Assembly: GCF_016056305.1 (NCBI RefSeq)
Contig: NZ_JAECZC010000062.1
Span: forward strand, 1 to 64,000
Direction of reading: 5' to 3'
Length of the DNA: 64,000 nt
From: Amazonocrinis nigriterrae CENA67
GTDB lineage: Bacteria > Cyanobacteriota > Cyanobacteriia > Cyanobacteriales > Nostocaceae
In this document: positions 18,300 through 27,506 of the stretch, piece after piece
Layout of the letters: every line of letters begins with the position of its first letter
Numbering within the stretch: the first letter of the stretch is position 1
The notes under the pieces: generated by a model
What the model was told of the DNA's origin: nothing
What the model saw: only the letters and a program-made list of their open reading frames with translations
Databases searched by the model: none
Program-made: the position numbers and the translations under genes

Positions 18300-19201
18300 A
18301 GCTGCACACCACGAGTATTAAGGTCGATACCATATAAGGATTTGCCTGCTGTGATCAACAGGCGATCGCGTTCCTTCCCACCGAAAGTAAGATTGGCGCA
18401 TGTTTCCGGTACGAAAATTTTTCCTAAGCGAGTCCCATCTGGGGTGTATACCTGCACGCTGTCTTCAGAACTAGTAAAAATATTGCCCTGTTCATCAACC
18501 CGCAATCCGTCTGGTTGTCCTGGTTCGATGACTGCAAACACACGCCCATTTTTTGCCCATCGACCATCTACGACCTCATAGACGCGAATATGATGAGGCC
18601 CACCTGGAATATTAAATGCAGCTGTATCTGAAACATAAAGCAGACTTTCGTCTGGACTGAAAGCCAGTCCGTTAGGCCGTACCATGTCCGTTACTACAGG
18701 ATAAATCTCATCTGTTGCTGGGTCAAAGCGATACACATAACTTCCCGGTTGTTCTTGTTCGCCACCGTAACCTTGATTTGGCTCGGTGATACCATAGGGC
18801 GGATCAGTAAACCAAATCGTACCGTCGCTTTTAACTACCAAATCGTTGGGACTGTTAAGGCGTTTGCCTTGGTAGCGATCGACTAAAACCTGCCATTCAC
18901 CATTGTGTTCGCGGCGGATGATGGCACGCAAACCCGATGAACACGCAACCAGACGACCCTCCAAGTCTCGGTAATTACCATTTTGATAATCAGATGGGTC
19001 ACGTAGGACGGTCACGTTGTCAGTGAAATTCCAACGTAACAGGCGGTTGCCATGAGCATCACTCCAGATAACACTGTCGTCTTCGTGGATGTAAACAGGC
19101 CCTTCGCTATGAACTGCGCCGTTGGCAAGCTTTTGGACTAAAGCCCCTAGAGGTACTAATACACACATGCGATCGTCATAAATCTCAATGGCTGAGGCCA
19201 T
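18296..19201 (-). CDS. SMP-30/gluconolactonase family protein
   Basis: The 301-residue six-bladed propeller protein shows the metal-binding residues of the SMP-30/LRE family: Glu in HSEGPVYI near residue 32, Asn in LNSPNDLVVKSDGTIWFTDP, and the Asn-Asp pair in RPNGLAFSPDESLLYVSDT. The family hydrolyses sugar lactones, above all gluconolactone, with Ca or Zn. No signal peptide. It is the first gene of a two-gene minus operon with DoxX and is divergent from the GMC oxidoreductase. With the nearby glucose dehydrogenase it could complete oxidation of glucose to gluconate. Confidence 0.88.
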   Translation of the reverse strand: MASAIEIYDDRMCVLVPLGALVQKLANGAVHSEGPVYIHEDDSVIWSDAHGNRLLRWNFTDNVTVLRDPSDYQNGNYRDLEGRLVACSSGLRAIIRREHNGEWQVLVDRYQGKRLNSPNDLVVKSDGTIWFTDPPYGITEPNQGYGGEQEQPGSYVYRFDPATDEIYPVVTDMVRPNGLAFSPDESLLYVSDTAAFNIPGGPHHIRVYEVVDGRWAKNGRVFAVIEPGQPDGLRVDEQGNIFTSSEDSVQVYTPDGTRLGKIFVPETCANLTFGGKERDRLLITAGKSLYGIDLNTRGVQL

Positions 19202-19711
19202 CAGAACCTCCTATTATTTAACTTAGTGGTTGATAAAAAAATAGCAAGTTTCAATTAATACCAAATCGCTAGAATACTATACTAATTCTTTTATCAAAAC
19301 CTGTAACTCTTATACAGTTAATTGTTATTTTCTTGATTTCTATTAACATCAAACCTTAGATATAGGTTATACTAATAGTTTAAACTTTTCAGCTTTGATC
19401 AATTTTGTTGGCATTAATAAATTTATAAATATCAAATCAATTTCATTTTTAACTATTTTAAATATCCCTTAAAAATTATATTTATCAAAAATGAAATTAA
19501 GATGAAATTTTTACCTCTCTTATGGCATATTAAATACTAATCCATTGGGTGGAAGCAATATTGTAATTAAAGTTTTACTCTAAGTAGAGGAATCTATCTT
19601 GAGAGCTATTTAGTCATTTCAAAAACTTAAAAACTGGCTCCAACTATTGCCAAATTACTTTGCAGAAAAACGTCAGAGTGAGACTTAATCACTCGTAATA
19701 AGTATGAAATT
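19202..19711. promoter_or_regulatory. Divergent AT-rich promoter region (SMP-30 / GMC)
   Basis: These 510 bp separate divergent genes, are strongly AT-rich and contain no repeat family seen elsewhere in the window, which is unusual here and suggests sequence constraint. No operator or sigma box could be named with confidence. Confidence 0.4.
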
Positions 19712-21286
19712 ATGACGAGCATCACGGAACATTACGACATCATCATTATCGGTACGGGAGCAGGTGGAGGTACACTAGCTCACCGTCTTGCACCCACAGG
19801 TAAGAGAATTTTGGTATTAGAAAGAGGCGACTTTTTGCCGAGAGAAAAAGCTAATTGGAGTCCACAGGAAGTCTATCAAAAACATCGTTATCATACTGAT
19901 GAAGAATGGTATGACAAAGAAGGCAAAGCCTTTAAACCTCAAACAGGTTACTGGGTTGGTGGCAATACTAAACTTTATGGTGCAGCCTTGGTTAGATTAC
20001 GAGAGCGAGATTTTGAAAAGGTAATTCATAAAGACGGGATTTCTCCAGAATGGCCTTTGAAATATCCAGACTTTGAGCCGTACTACACCCAAGCAGAAAA
20101 GCTGTATGATGTGCATGGTAAAGAAGGAGAAGACCCAACCGAACCACCTCGCAGCGAGCCATATCCATATCCGCCAGTCAGCCATGAGCCGGATATGCAG
20201 TCTGTTGTTGATGGTATCCGCGAACTGGGTTATTACCCATTTCATCTACCGCTAGCATTAAAACTCAATGAAAGCGATCGCACAAATAGTCCCTGCATTC
20301 GCTGCGATACCTTTGACGGATACCCATGTCTGGTACACGCCAAAGCTGATGCTGATGTGAATGCCATTCGTCCTACTCGTGAAAAGTATAGCAATTTCAC
20401 TCTCCTGACTAATGCCAAAGTCTTGCGGTTGCATACCAGTGAGTCAGGACGAGAGGTAACGAAGGTAGAAACTGAAATCGCTGAAAAGAAGCATTGGTTT
20501 ACAGGCAATATTGTGGTGGTTGCTTGTGGTTCTGTTAACTCGGCTGCTTTGTTGTTACGTTCTGCTAACGATAAACATCCCAATGGATTGGCAAACAGTT
20601 CCGATCAAGTGGGACGGAATTTTATGAGACAGTTGGAAACGGCTATAGTTTCCATACATTTAGAGGTGAATCAAGCTAACTTTCAAAAAACCATCGCCCT
20701 TAACGATTTTTACTGGGGAGAGCCGGATTTTCCTTATCCGATGGGTATGGTGCAGAATACAGGTAATGTCCTAGCTGATATGATTCCCGCCGAAGCGCCG
20801 CCACTGATGGCTCCGTTAATTAAGCTAATTCCTCATTATGAGCGCCATTTGCTTGCTGAACGTTCAGTTGGTTGGTGGTTGCAGACAGAAGATTTACCAG
20901 ACCCAAATAATCGGATTCGTGTAGTAGGTGAAAAGATTCATGTTGACTATACATCTAATAATATTGAAGCAAGCGATCGCTTAATCCATCGTTGGACATC
21001 TGTACTCAAGTCAATCCCGCATTCTGCTCAACACGTCTTGCCATTTAGCATTTATCCCCGCACTCACATACCAGAACAAGCAGTAGCCCATCAATGCGGT
21101 AGTTGTCGATTTGGCACAGACCCCAAAACCTCAGTCCTTGACCTCAATTGTCGTACCCATGATGTCGATAATCTTTACGTGGTAGATAGTAGTTTCTTTC
21201 CATCAAACTCTGGCGTTAATCCCACGTTAACGATTATGGCCAATGCCTTGCGTGTAGGCGAGCTGCTTGCAGCAGAGCTTCGCTAA
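19712..21286 (+). CDS. GMC-family FAD oxidoreductase
   Basis: The 524-residue flavoprotein begins with DIIIIGTGAGGGTLAHRL (FAD-binding GxGxxG at 14-19) and VLERGDF, continues with GGNTKLYGAALVRLRERDF (GMC signature 1 region), and ends with HQCGSCRFG...LYVVDSSFFPSNSGVNPTLTIMANALR, the catalytic His/Asn end of GMC enzymes. GMC enzymes oxidise alcohols and sugars, passing electrons to O2, quinones or cytochromes. Length is normal. There is no signal peptide. Downstream are two coupled membrane proteins (DUF1622, HPP) and a glycine-zipper protein on the same strand. Confidence 0.9.
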   Translation: MTSITEHYDIIIIGTGAGGGTLAHRLAPTGKRILVLERGDFLPREKANWSPQEVYQKHRYHTDEEWYDKEGKAFKPQTGYWVGGNTKLYGAALVRLRERDFEKVIHKDGISPEWPLKYPDFEPYYTQAEKLYDVHGKEGEDPTEPPRSEPYPYPPVSHEPDMQSVVDGIRELGYYPFHLPLALKLNESDRTNSPCIRCDTFDGYPCLVHAKADADVNAIRPTREKYSNFTLLTNAKVLRLHTSESGREVTKVETEIAEKKHWFTGNIVVVACGSVNSAALLLRSANDKHPNGLANSSDQVGRNFMRQLETAIVSIHLEVNQANFQKTIALNDFYWGEPDFPYPMGMVQNTGNVLADMIPAEAPPLMAPLIKLIPHYERHLLAERSVGWWLQTEDLPDPNNRIRVVGEKIHVDYTSNNIEASDRLIHRWTSVLKSIPHSAQHVLPFSIYPRTHIPEQAVAHQCGSCRFGTDPKTSVLDLNCRTHDVDNLYVVDSSFFPSNSGVNPTLTIMANALRVGELLAAELR

Positions 21287-21316
21287 CGCATAGCTGAACG
21301 ATTAAAGTAAAAAGCT

Positions 21317-21817
21317 ATGAAACCACAGGCATCACGGGATTCATTGATTAATTTGCTATTGCCCCTTGCACTGATTTTAGGGTTAGTTCTGCTGTTGAGT
21401 TTGAATATAGAAGGCACAGGGGAGGCTAAAGAAACTACTCCTTTAGAGACATGGCTGAAAGTGATTGTTGGTTATTTAGCAGCAGGGACAGAAATTGCCG
21501 CAGCAGTTGTAATTGGCGGAGCAGTGATCCGAGGTATTGCAGCCTATTTGCGGTTGTTGTTCTCTCGCTCTAAACAACATTTTGATGCTACAGAAGGAGT
21601 TCGTCTGCAATTAGGGCGAGTTCTAGCATTGGGGTTGGAATTTACTGTCGCCAGTGATATTTTACGGACAGCAGTAGCACCAACTCGCCAGGATATTTTA
21701 AATTTAGGAGCGATCGTGCTGCTGCGAACCTTGCTGAATTATTTCTTAGAGCGCGAGATTCAGCAGGGAGAACAACGCCGTTTGCCAGAGCCGGAACTTG
21801 ATAGGAGTATACGATGA
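21317..21817 (+). CDS. DUF1622 membrane protein
   Basis: The 166-residue protein has a first helix (LINLLLPLALILGLVLLLSL), a second (WLKVIVGYLAAGTEIAAAVVIGGAVI) and a C-terminal block FDATEGVRLQLGRVLALGLEFTVASDILRTAVAPT, the conserved signature of DUF1622 (YhhN-unrelated, often seen near HPP and stress genes). Function of the family is unknown. Its TGA overlaps the ATG of the next gene (ATGA at 21814-21817), so the two are translationally coupled. It starts 31 bp after the GMC gene. Confidence 0.82.
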   Translation: MKPQASRDSLINLLLPLALILGLVLLLSLNIEGTGEAKETTPLETWLKVIVGYLAAGTEIAAAVVIGGAVIRGIAAYLRLLFSRSKQHFDATEGVRLQLGRVLALGLEFTVASDILRTAVAPTRQDILNLGAIVLLRTLLNYFLEREIQQGEQRRLPEPELDRSIR

Positions 21818-22332
21818 AAGGCCATCGTTCCAGCTTAAAGCCTTTGAAAGGTGTAGAGCGATCGCTCCGCAACCGCCTCAATTGGAAAGGTGAGTTGGCA
21901 TTAGCTACTGCTCCGACATTAGTCATATTGTCCGTGTTTGCCCTAGTGGAGGTATTAACCCGTCAGCGTTTGTTGTTTGCGTCCCTGGCTTCTAGTGCCT
22001 TTCTAATTTATCTCGATCCCCAGCACGGTACAAATACGGTGCGAACTCTAGTTATTTCCCAAATGATGGCAGCTGGTATCGGTTTTGTAACATACATGCT
22101 GTTAGGTTCGGGTTATCTATCTGGAGCAACTGCAATGATCATCACAATCGTGCTGATGATCCTGTTAGATGTAATGCATCCTCCAGCCGTTGCCACATCC
22201 TTAAGCTTTGCCTTAAAAGCTGGCAATGAAAACAACTTAGTTATGTTTGGTCTGGCTGTAGGCATCACTGCCCTGTTGGTTGGACTAGAACGGTTTGCTC
22301 TGTGGCTTCTGGTATACCTGAGCCAGAAGTAG
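21814..22332 (+). CDS. HPP-family integral membrane protein
   Basis: The 172-residue protein has about four membrane helices and the family motif MHPPAVATSLSFAL (His-Pro-Pro) near residues 110-123, plus LIYLDPQHGTNTVRTLVISQ. HPP proteins are small transporters; a cyanobacterial member has been described as a chloroplast/thylakoid-type nitrite transporter, but many members are uncharacterised. Coupled by a 4-bp overlap to the DUF1622 gene, so the two may form a complex. Substrate not assigned here. Confidence 0.85.
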   Translation: MKGHRSSLKPLKGVERSLRNRLNWKGELALATAPTLVILSVFALVEVLTRQRLLFASLASSAFLIYLDPQHGTNTVRTLVISQMMAAGIGFVTYMLLGSGYLSGATAMIITIVLMILLDVMHPPAVATSLSFALKAGNENNLVMFGLAVGITALLVGLERFALWLLVYLSQK

Positions 22333-22383
22333 TTTTATGTTGATCTATGCAAATACTTAAGAATCTAATTCAAGGAGAGACAA

Positions 22384-22740
22384 ATGAACAACGAAGAACA
22401 CTCTACTTCTAACTTAGAAAATGAAAATCAAACCACCCCAAATGCTCATCCTATAGTGACAGGATTGGGAGTAGCCGGAGGTGGAATTGCTGGAGCCGCA
22501 CTAGGTCGCTCGATTGGTGGTAAAGTTGGTGGTGTAATTGGTGGAGTTGCAGGAGCTATTGCTGGTGGAGTTGCAGCCAATGAACTGGCTGTTTACACTG
22601 AAGAGTTCGTTGAAGAACTCCAGCCGACAGTTGGATTGGGATTAGGAGCCGATCACAAACCAATTGAACTACCCCCTCATTACAGTTGGGAAGAACTAAA
22701 GGCACTATCAAAACCTCAAGGTGGCAACTTTGAAACATGA
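22384..22740 (+). CDS. Glycine-zipper hypothetical protein
   Basis: The 118-residue protein has a polar, Asn-rich N-terminus, then a glycine-zipper core with small residues every four positions (GVAGGGIAGAALGRSIGG, then GGVIGGVAGAIAGGVAANEL; residues about 27-70) and an acidic tail with LPPHYSWEELKAL. Glycine zippers pack in membranes or form oligomers; similar short proteins in Nostoc are stress-induced as I recall, but no function is established. A strong AAGGAGAG site lies before the ATG, and the gene follows HPP by 51 bp on the same strand. Confidence 0.75.
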   Translation: MNNEEHSTSNLENENQTTPNAHPIVTGLGVAGGGIAGAALGRSIGGKVGGVIGGVAGAIAGGVAANELAVYTEEFVEELQPTVGLGLGADHKPIELPPHYSWEELKALSKPQGGNFET

Positions 22741-22756
22741 GGCCACAATAAATTTA

Positions 22757-23130
22757 GTAGGGGCGGGTTCAATACGGTTCGGATAAGCATTTTAAACTCA
22801 TAATAGGGTTTGGGGAAAAGGTTACTGGGCTTGGGTTAAAAATTTTTCTTCCCCTTTTCCCTTTCCCCTTTCCCCTTTAACCGAACCGTATTGGGGGCGG
22901 GTTCACAAATATATCACACTAATCAAGTGATAATGTTCATTAGAGGTTATTTGTAAAGTACAAATAAAATTCCTGTAGGGTGTGTTAGGCGCATATTTTC
23001 AATATGATTGCGAGGAAAAATTATCAAAGCGCCTAACGCACCACCACGCCAATACGGTGCGTTAGGCGTTCCGCCATAACACACCCTACTTAAGATTTAC
23101 TTTATAAATAGTCTCTTAACCCGCCCCTAC
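22757..23130. repeat. Nested (Russian-doll) inverted repeats
   Basis: The outermost arms are GTAGGGGCGGGTT (22757-22769) and AACCCGCCCCTAC (23118-23130). Inside, AATACGGTTCGG (22771-22782) pairs with CCGAACCGTATT (22881-22892), and that insert is flanked by a perfect 11-bp direct repeat GGGGCGGGTTC (22760-22770 and 22894-22904), as expected of a target duplication. A second insert has arms GTAGGGTGTGTTA (22975-22987) and TAACACACCCTAC (23087-23099), continued outward by ATTTGTAAAGTA / TACTTTATAAAT. A fragment of the last family recurs at about 59340-59380. No gene is seen between 22741 and 23201. Confidence 0.8.
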
Positions 23131-23201
23131 TGTTTTAGAAAATTGGTAGTATGATGATACCTTTTTCAAGAATTTCGCAGAAAGTTTCAATTAGTTTTAC
23201 C

Positions 23202-23579
23202 TTATTTGAGCATTTGATCTAGCAGCTTTCTAGCAGGTTGTGCTTTAGTCAAGGCTGCTTGATGGTCACTATAAGCACGAACAAGACGAGAAAGACCACT
23301 CACGCCTGACTTGAGTTGCTCAAGGTCTTCACCACTAGCCAGTTCCCCATCAAGCATCCGCCCGATTAAAGGTTTGATGTCGCCGACTTCTTGCCGGACT
23401 TTTTGGAGTTTTTCTACAGAACTCAGTAAAGTTTTAAGTGAGTTCAAGATGTCGTCAATATCCTGGGCATCTTCCACGGGTTCAGATCCATCTTTGATTG
23501 TTGCTGTTTCTTCAATATCTGAAGCCGTAGGCAATTCTTGTGCAGAAGTTTCAGTTTTCACCCCGTTTGACCGTGCCAT
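23202..23579 (-). CDS. Small acidic coiled-coil hypothetical protein
   Basis: From the ATG at 23579 (AGGAAG ribosome site; a TTG just upstream is less likely) the product has 125 residues. Residues 20-45 are acidic (DIEETATIKDGSEPVEDAQDIDD); the rest has heptad-like leucines (ILNSLKTLLSSVEKLQKVRQEV, LEQLKSGVSGLSRLV), predicting coiled-coil helices. No signal or membrane segment. It is a plausible expressed cyanobacterial gene by its codon pattern and leader, but I recognise no family. It sits between nested repeats and the repeat-invaded end of the WD40 gene. Confidence 0.6.
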   Translation of the reverse strand: MARSNGVKTETSAQELPTASDIEETATIKDGSEPVEDAQDIDDILNSLKTLLSSVEKLQKVRQEVGDIKPLIGRMLDGELASGEDLEQLKSGVSGLSRLVRAYSDHQAALTKAQPARKLLDQMLK

Positions 23580-23599
23580 CAACGCTTCCTCAAAAATTT

Positions 23600-23985
23600 T
23601 CTTCAGTGTAGCGCTTATCTGCGGATTGTGGGACTAGGCGGGGGATGAGGGAGATGAAGGAGAAATTCTTCTCCCTATGCCCCATGACGCCACATGCTCC
23701 ACTTGGTGAGGGAGTTGCCGTCTTGGACGCCACATGCTCCACTTGGGGAGATCCCAAGACCGCAGTGGCTCCGCCTTGCGTCGTTAGCGCAGCGGTAGCG
23801 AGTCTTCTCCCAAGGGGAGACGCCAAAGGCGAACGAGCGTCTGGCAAACTCCCGTTAGCGAAGCGGTAGCGTTAGCGCAGCGGTAGCGAGGAACGAGCGT
23901 CACCCGAAGGGGCAAAGCCCAAGACCGCAGTGGCTCCCCCATGCCCCATGCACCATTCCCGATTCCCCATGCGCTCCCCATTCCC
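23600..23985. repeat. Dense short-repeat cluster
   Basis: Several Nostoc short dispersed repeats are stacked here: CCACATGCTCCACTTGG twice (about 23690 and 23730), GACCGCAGTGGCTCC twice (about 23760 and 23922), GTTAGCG(C/A)AGCGGTAGCG three times (23784-23890), GAACGAGCGTC twice, and a CATGGGG/CCCATGC tract. The reading frame of the WD40 gene runs through the right 200 bp. Confidence 0.75.
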
Positions 23986-26900
23986 TTTTCCTTACAAATT
24001 GAGCGATCGCTTTTTTCTAATGCTGCATTGGTTTTCAAATAATCTTGGACAAGAGTGCAACCATAAGTGAGTGCATCTAGGTGAAGAATTCGCTGCAAAT
24101 TCCATATAATCAATGTGTTGTCATCACCTCCTGAAACTAGTAAAGTGCCGTCGCGGCTAATGGCAATTTTCCTGATGGCTGCGGTATGTCCTCTAAGGGT
24201 GGTTAGTTCTGTACCATCCAGTTTCCAAAGTTTGATAGTAGTATCCATGCTGCCAGAAGCAACTATTTTGCCATCGGGACTAAATGCCACTCCCCAAATG
24301 CCAGCTGTATGACCAGTGAGTGTTTTCAGCAACTTCCCTTCAACTGTCCACAGCTTAACGGTGTTGTCGGCACTTCCAGAAGCCACCATTTTACTGTCTT
24401 GGCTAAAGGCAACTCTCCACACTGTCGCCGAGTGTCCTACAAGAGTTCTCAACAATTTTCCTTCAAGCGTCCACAGCTTAACGGTACCATCACCACTGGC
24501 TGAGGCAACGAGCCGACCATCTGGACTAAATGCCACTTGCCAGACTTGGGCTGTATGTCCTTTGAGAATCTGGGGTGCAGGTTGGCTACGCTTCCATATC
24601 TGAACGATTTTGTCAACATTGGCGATCGCGATCGTTTGACCGTCTGGACTCAATGCAGCTGCTGTGATTTTGCCGTAAGCATCTTTGTAACTGGCAACAT
24701 TGGTGCCGTCTCGTCGCCTAATTTTTACCGTATCATCGTAGCTGGCAAGAGCAATTAACTTGCCATCTTTACTGAATGAAACCTCGAAGACTGTGCCCCC
24801 ACCAGTCAAAGTTTTGAGCAATTTGCCTTGGCGATTCCAAAGTTTAGCGGTGTTTTCGTGGCTGGCTGTGGCGATGGTGGAACTTTGGTCGGTGATAGCG
24901 ATTGACCAAATCCCCGCTTTATGGGCAACGATTGACTTTTGAAATGGGTTTTGACTTTGCCAGAGTCTGACAACGTTTTCTGCACCTGCCGAAGCAATAA
25001 AACTGCTGTCTTTGCTCCAACTCACTCCCCAAACAGATGCAGTATGTCCTTTAAGCGTCCTCTGTTCTGTACCATCAATGTGCCAAATTTTTATCGTTTT
25101 GTCCTGACTCGCCGAGGCAATAGTTTGACCATCGGGACTAAAGGTGACTCCTTGAATCCCGGCGCTGTGACCTTTAAGAGTTTTATACTGGCTGTATTTA
25201 CCTGTGCTGTCTCGCTGCCAAAGTTTGACGGTTGTGTCTTCACTCGATGAAGCAATCATCTGACCGTCAGGACTGAAAGCTACTCCCATAACCCAAGCGC
25301 TGTGACCTTTGAGAGTTTGTAGTAACTTGGCGTTTTGCCAGCCTGAAGTGTCTCGTTTCCAGAGTTTTACTGTTTTGTCTAAATTTGTAGCAGCAACGAT
25401 TTGACCATCAGGACTAAAGGCTACTCCCCAAAATCCCTTGCTATAACTTGGAAACGTGTTGAGTAAAGTACCGTCTCGCTTCCAGATTTTCACCGTTTCA
25501 TCCCCACTGGCAGAGGCAAGGAATTGACCATCGGGACTAAAGGCGACTCCCCACACCGAAGCAGTGTGACCTTTAAAGGTATTGAGCAGAGTGCCATCTC
25601 GCCTCCAGAGTTTAATTGTGCCATCTTCACTTGCTGAGGCGAGTATTTGACCGTCAGGGCTAAAATGGACTGCCCTGACTGCTCCTTGATGACCTTTGAG
25701 AGTTGCAACCTCTGTACCATCACCCCGCCACAGCTTGATTGTTTGATCCATACTTGCTGAGGCAATTAAAGAACTGTCAGGACTGACATCTACTGCCAAA
25801 ACGGCTGCTGTATGACCAGAAAAACGATTGTACTCATCTGCTCCATAAACTGCTTGCTGTAGGACATTCTCCACCTGATGCTGAATATTGGTGTCTGGTT
25901 TACGTAGTTTTTGCAGTTTATGTTTGGCTTTAATTGCTTCAATGAGGGCATCTAATCTGCGATTTGAGGTCAACAATCCCTCTGATGAAGATACCAGCGC
26001 TTTTATTTCGCTGCTTTTGGCTTGACTTTCGCTTTTGTTGGCTTGGCGGTAGAGAATGAAAGCCCCTATGCCCAACGTTGTAGAAACGAGCAATCCGATA
26101 CATACTGCAATTAAGAGAAATCTTTGGAATTTAGCAGTTTGTTTTTCTTGTGCTAGTCGTGCTTCTATTTCTAGTGCCCGTGCTGCCTCTAATGCCGTTT
26201 GTACTTGGCGCTGTTCGCATTCTTGACAAGCGGCTAAAAATTGATAATCCAAATTGCTGAGACTTTTGCCCTGTGCCCAGTTTTGAGTATCTTTAAGAGC
26301 CTTTCCCCGCAATAGACGCGATTCGTCTTGATAGCCTGATGCTACCCATGCATTGAATGTTTGCGAGTAAGGGCGGAGATTATCTAACTGCCTGATTACC
26401 CATTCAGCATTGAAAACACTCTCATAGATGGGATTTTTAATTTTGAGATAGCCGTTATGTTTCTCGACTAAACCAGATAACAATAGTTCTGTCTGTTCTC
26501 GACTATCATCAGTAGGTACACCAGATGTTTGATTTGACTGTGCTTGCAGTATTTGTTGATAAAGTCCTAGCAAGCGTCCGGCTCGGTGTTCGTGGAAAAG
26601 TAGGCGATCTCTGATGGTGCGGAGGTGTTCGGGTTCATCTTGAGATTCCCAATGTTGGATAATGCGGGACTTGATTAATTGCTCTACCCAAAACCCCTCA
26701 GCACCAGGGGGTATGGTAATCATTTCCGTAGAACTTTCTAGCGCAACCCGCACAACTAACTGGCAGAGTTTCTGTGTGAGAAACGGTTGTCCTCCTGTCC
26801 AGCGAATAATTTCTTGCAAGACTACTGTTGGTTGGCTGATTATTTGCTTTATGCCTTTGAGCAAGGGTGTGGCTTCATGGAGTTGAAAGCCATATAATTC

Positions 26901-27506
26901 AATGGCTTGCCCTATATTAAAAGGTGTGCGACGTTTATCTGCGATTAAATCAGATGGACTGACTACGCCAAATAGTGCAAAACCCAGACGGTTGAAATCT
27001 GGGTTGTATGCTTGCTGGTTATAGCAATGACGAATCCAGGCAAAAAAGTCGTTGACGGGAAAGTTTAAACTCAGTAAGCTATCTATCTCATCAATAAAGA
27101 TAAATATGCGATCGCTCTCTACTTCTTTGAGCAATACCTGTTCCACGAATTGATGCAGTCGTTGTACAGGAGCGAGTTCTGCTTGTTGCTCCCACCATTG
27201 TTTAAAGTTGACTCGCTCTTCTAAATTGAACTCGTAAAACAAACTCACAATGATACCCTTGTACCATTGCACAGGTGTAGTTGACTCACTGCCCAATCGC
27301 GTCATATCTAAGTAAACACAGGCGTAACCTTCTTTTTCTAGGCGATGCCTTGTTCGCTGTAGTAGGGATGACTTGCCCATTTGGCGGCTGTTTAATACGT
27401 AACAAAAATTCCCAGCTTTTAGTCCAGCATAAAGTTGTTCGTCTGCTTGACGGACGACGTAGTTAGGATCATCACCTCCAAGGCTGCCGCCAACTTGATA
27501 TCTCAT
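23784..27506 (-). CDS. AAA-like ATPase with 14 WD40 repeats (STAND-type)
   Basis: The 1240-residue protein starts with an AAA-like (AAA_35) NTPase domain, P-loop RQMGKSS at 41-47 and acidic Walker B in FIFIDEIDSLL; a membrane helix lies near residues 460-490 (FLLIAVCIGLLVSTTLGIGAFIL), followed by 14 WD40 repeats (about 559-1142, consensus HTAxVWGVAFSPDGQxxASASxDxTVKLW), enough for two seven-bladed propellers. Such STAND-like proteins are signalling hubs in filamentous cyanobacteria; ligand and output are unknown. After SDRSICKEK near residue 1174 the last 60 or so residues are translated short-repeat DNA, so the original stop was lost or displaced. The natural end is probably near 23985. Confidence 0.88.
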   Translation of the reverse strand: MRYQVGGSLGGDDPNYVVRQADEQLYAGLKAGNFCYVLNSRQMGKSSLLQRTRHRLEKEGYACVYLDMTRLGSESTTPVQWYKGIIVSLFYEFNLEERVNFKQWWEQQAELAPVQRLHQFVEQVLLKEVESDRIFIFIDEIDSLLSLNFPVNDFFAWIRHCYNQQAYNPDFNRLGFALFGVVSPSDLIADKRRTPFNIGQAIELYGFQLHEATPLLKGIKQIISQPTVVLQEIIRWTGGQPFLTQKLCQLVVRVALESSTEMITIPPGAEGFWVEQLIKSRIIQHWESQDEPEHLRTIRDRLLFHEHRAGRLLGLYQQILQAQSNQTSGVPTDDSREQTELLLSGLVEKHNGYLKIKNPIYESVFNAEWVIRQLDNLRPYSQTFNAWVASGYQDESRLLRGKALKDTQNWAQGKSLSNLDYQFLAACQECEQRQVQTALEAARALEIEARLAQEKQTAKFQRFLLIAVCIGLLVSTTLGIGAFILYRQANKSESQAKSSEIKALVSSSEGLLTSNRRLDALIEAIKAKHKLQKLRKPDTNIQHQVENVLQQAVYGADEYNRFSGHTAAVLAVDVSPDSSLIASASMDQTIKLWRGDGTEVATLKGHQGAVRAVHFSPDGQILASASEDGTIKLWRRDGTLLNTFKGHTASVWGVAFSPDGQFLASASGDETVKIWKRDGTLLNTFPSYSKGFWGVAFSPDGQIVAATNLDKTVKLWKRDTSGWQNAKLLQTLKGHSAWVMGVAFSPDGQMIASSSEDTTVKLWQRDSTGKYSQYKTLKGHSAGIQGVTFSPDGQTIASASQDKTIKIWHIDGTEQRTLKGHTASVWGVSWSKDSSFIASAGAENVVRLWQSQNPFQKSIVAHKAGIWSIAITDQSSTIATASHENTAKLWNRQGKLLKTLTGGGTVFEVSFSKDGKLIALASYDDTVKIRRRDGTNVASYKDAYGKITAAALSPDGQTIAIANVDKIVQIWKRSQPAPQILKGHTAQVWQVAFSPDGRLVASASGDGTVKLWTLEGKLLRTLVGHSATVWRVAFSQDSKMVASGSADNTVKLWTVEGKLLKTLTGHTAGIWGVAFSPDGKIVASGSMDTTIKLWKLDGTELTTLRGHTAAIRKIAISRDGTLLVSGGDDNTLIIWNLQRILHLDALTYGCTLVQDYLKTNAALEKSDRSICKEKGMGSAWGIGNGAWGMGEPLRSWALPLRVTLVPRYRCANATASLTGVCQTLVRLWRLPLGEDSLPLR

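Noticed and set aside
24115-25250. Plus-strand frames opposite the WD40 region
   Set aside because: Repetitive mirror images of WD40 codons; periodicity follows the minus-strand gene.
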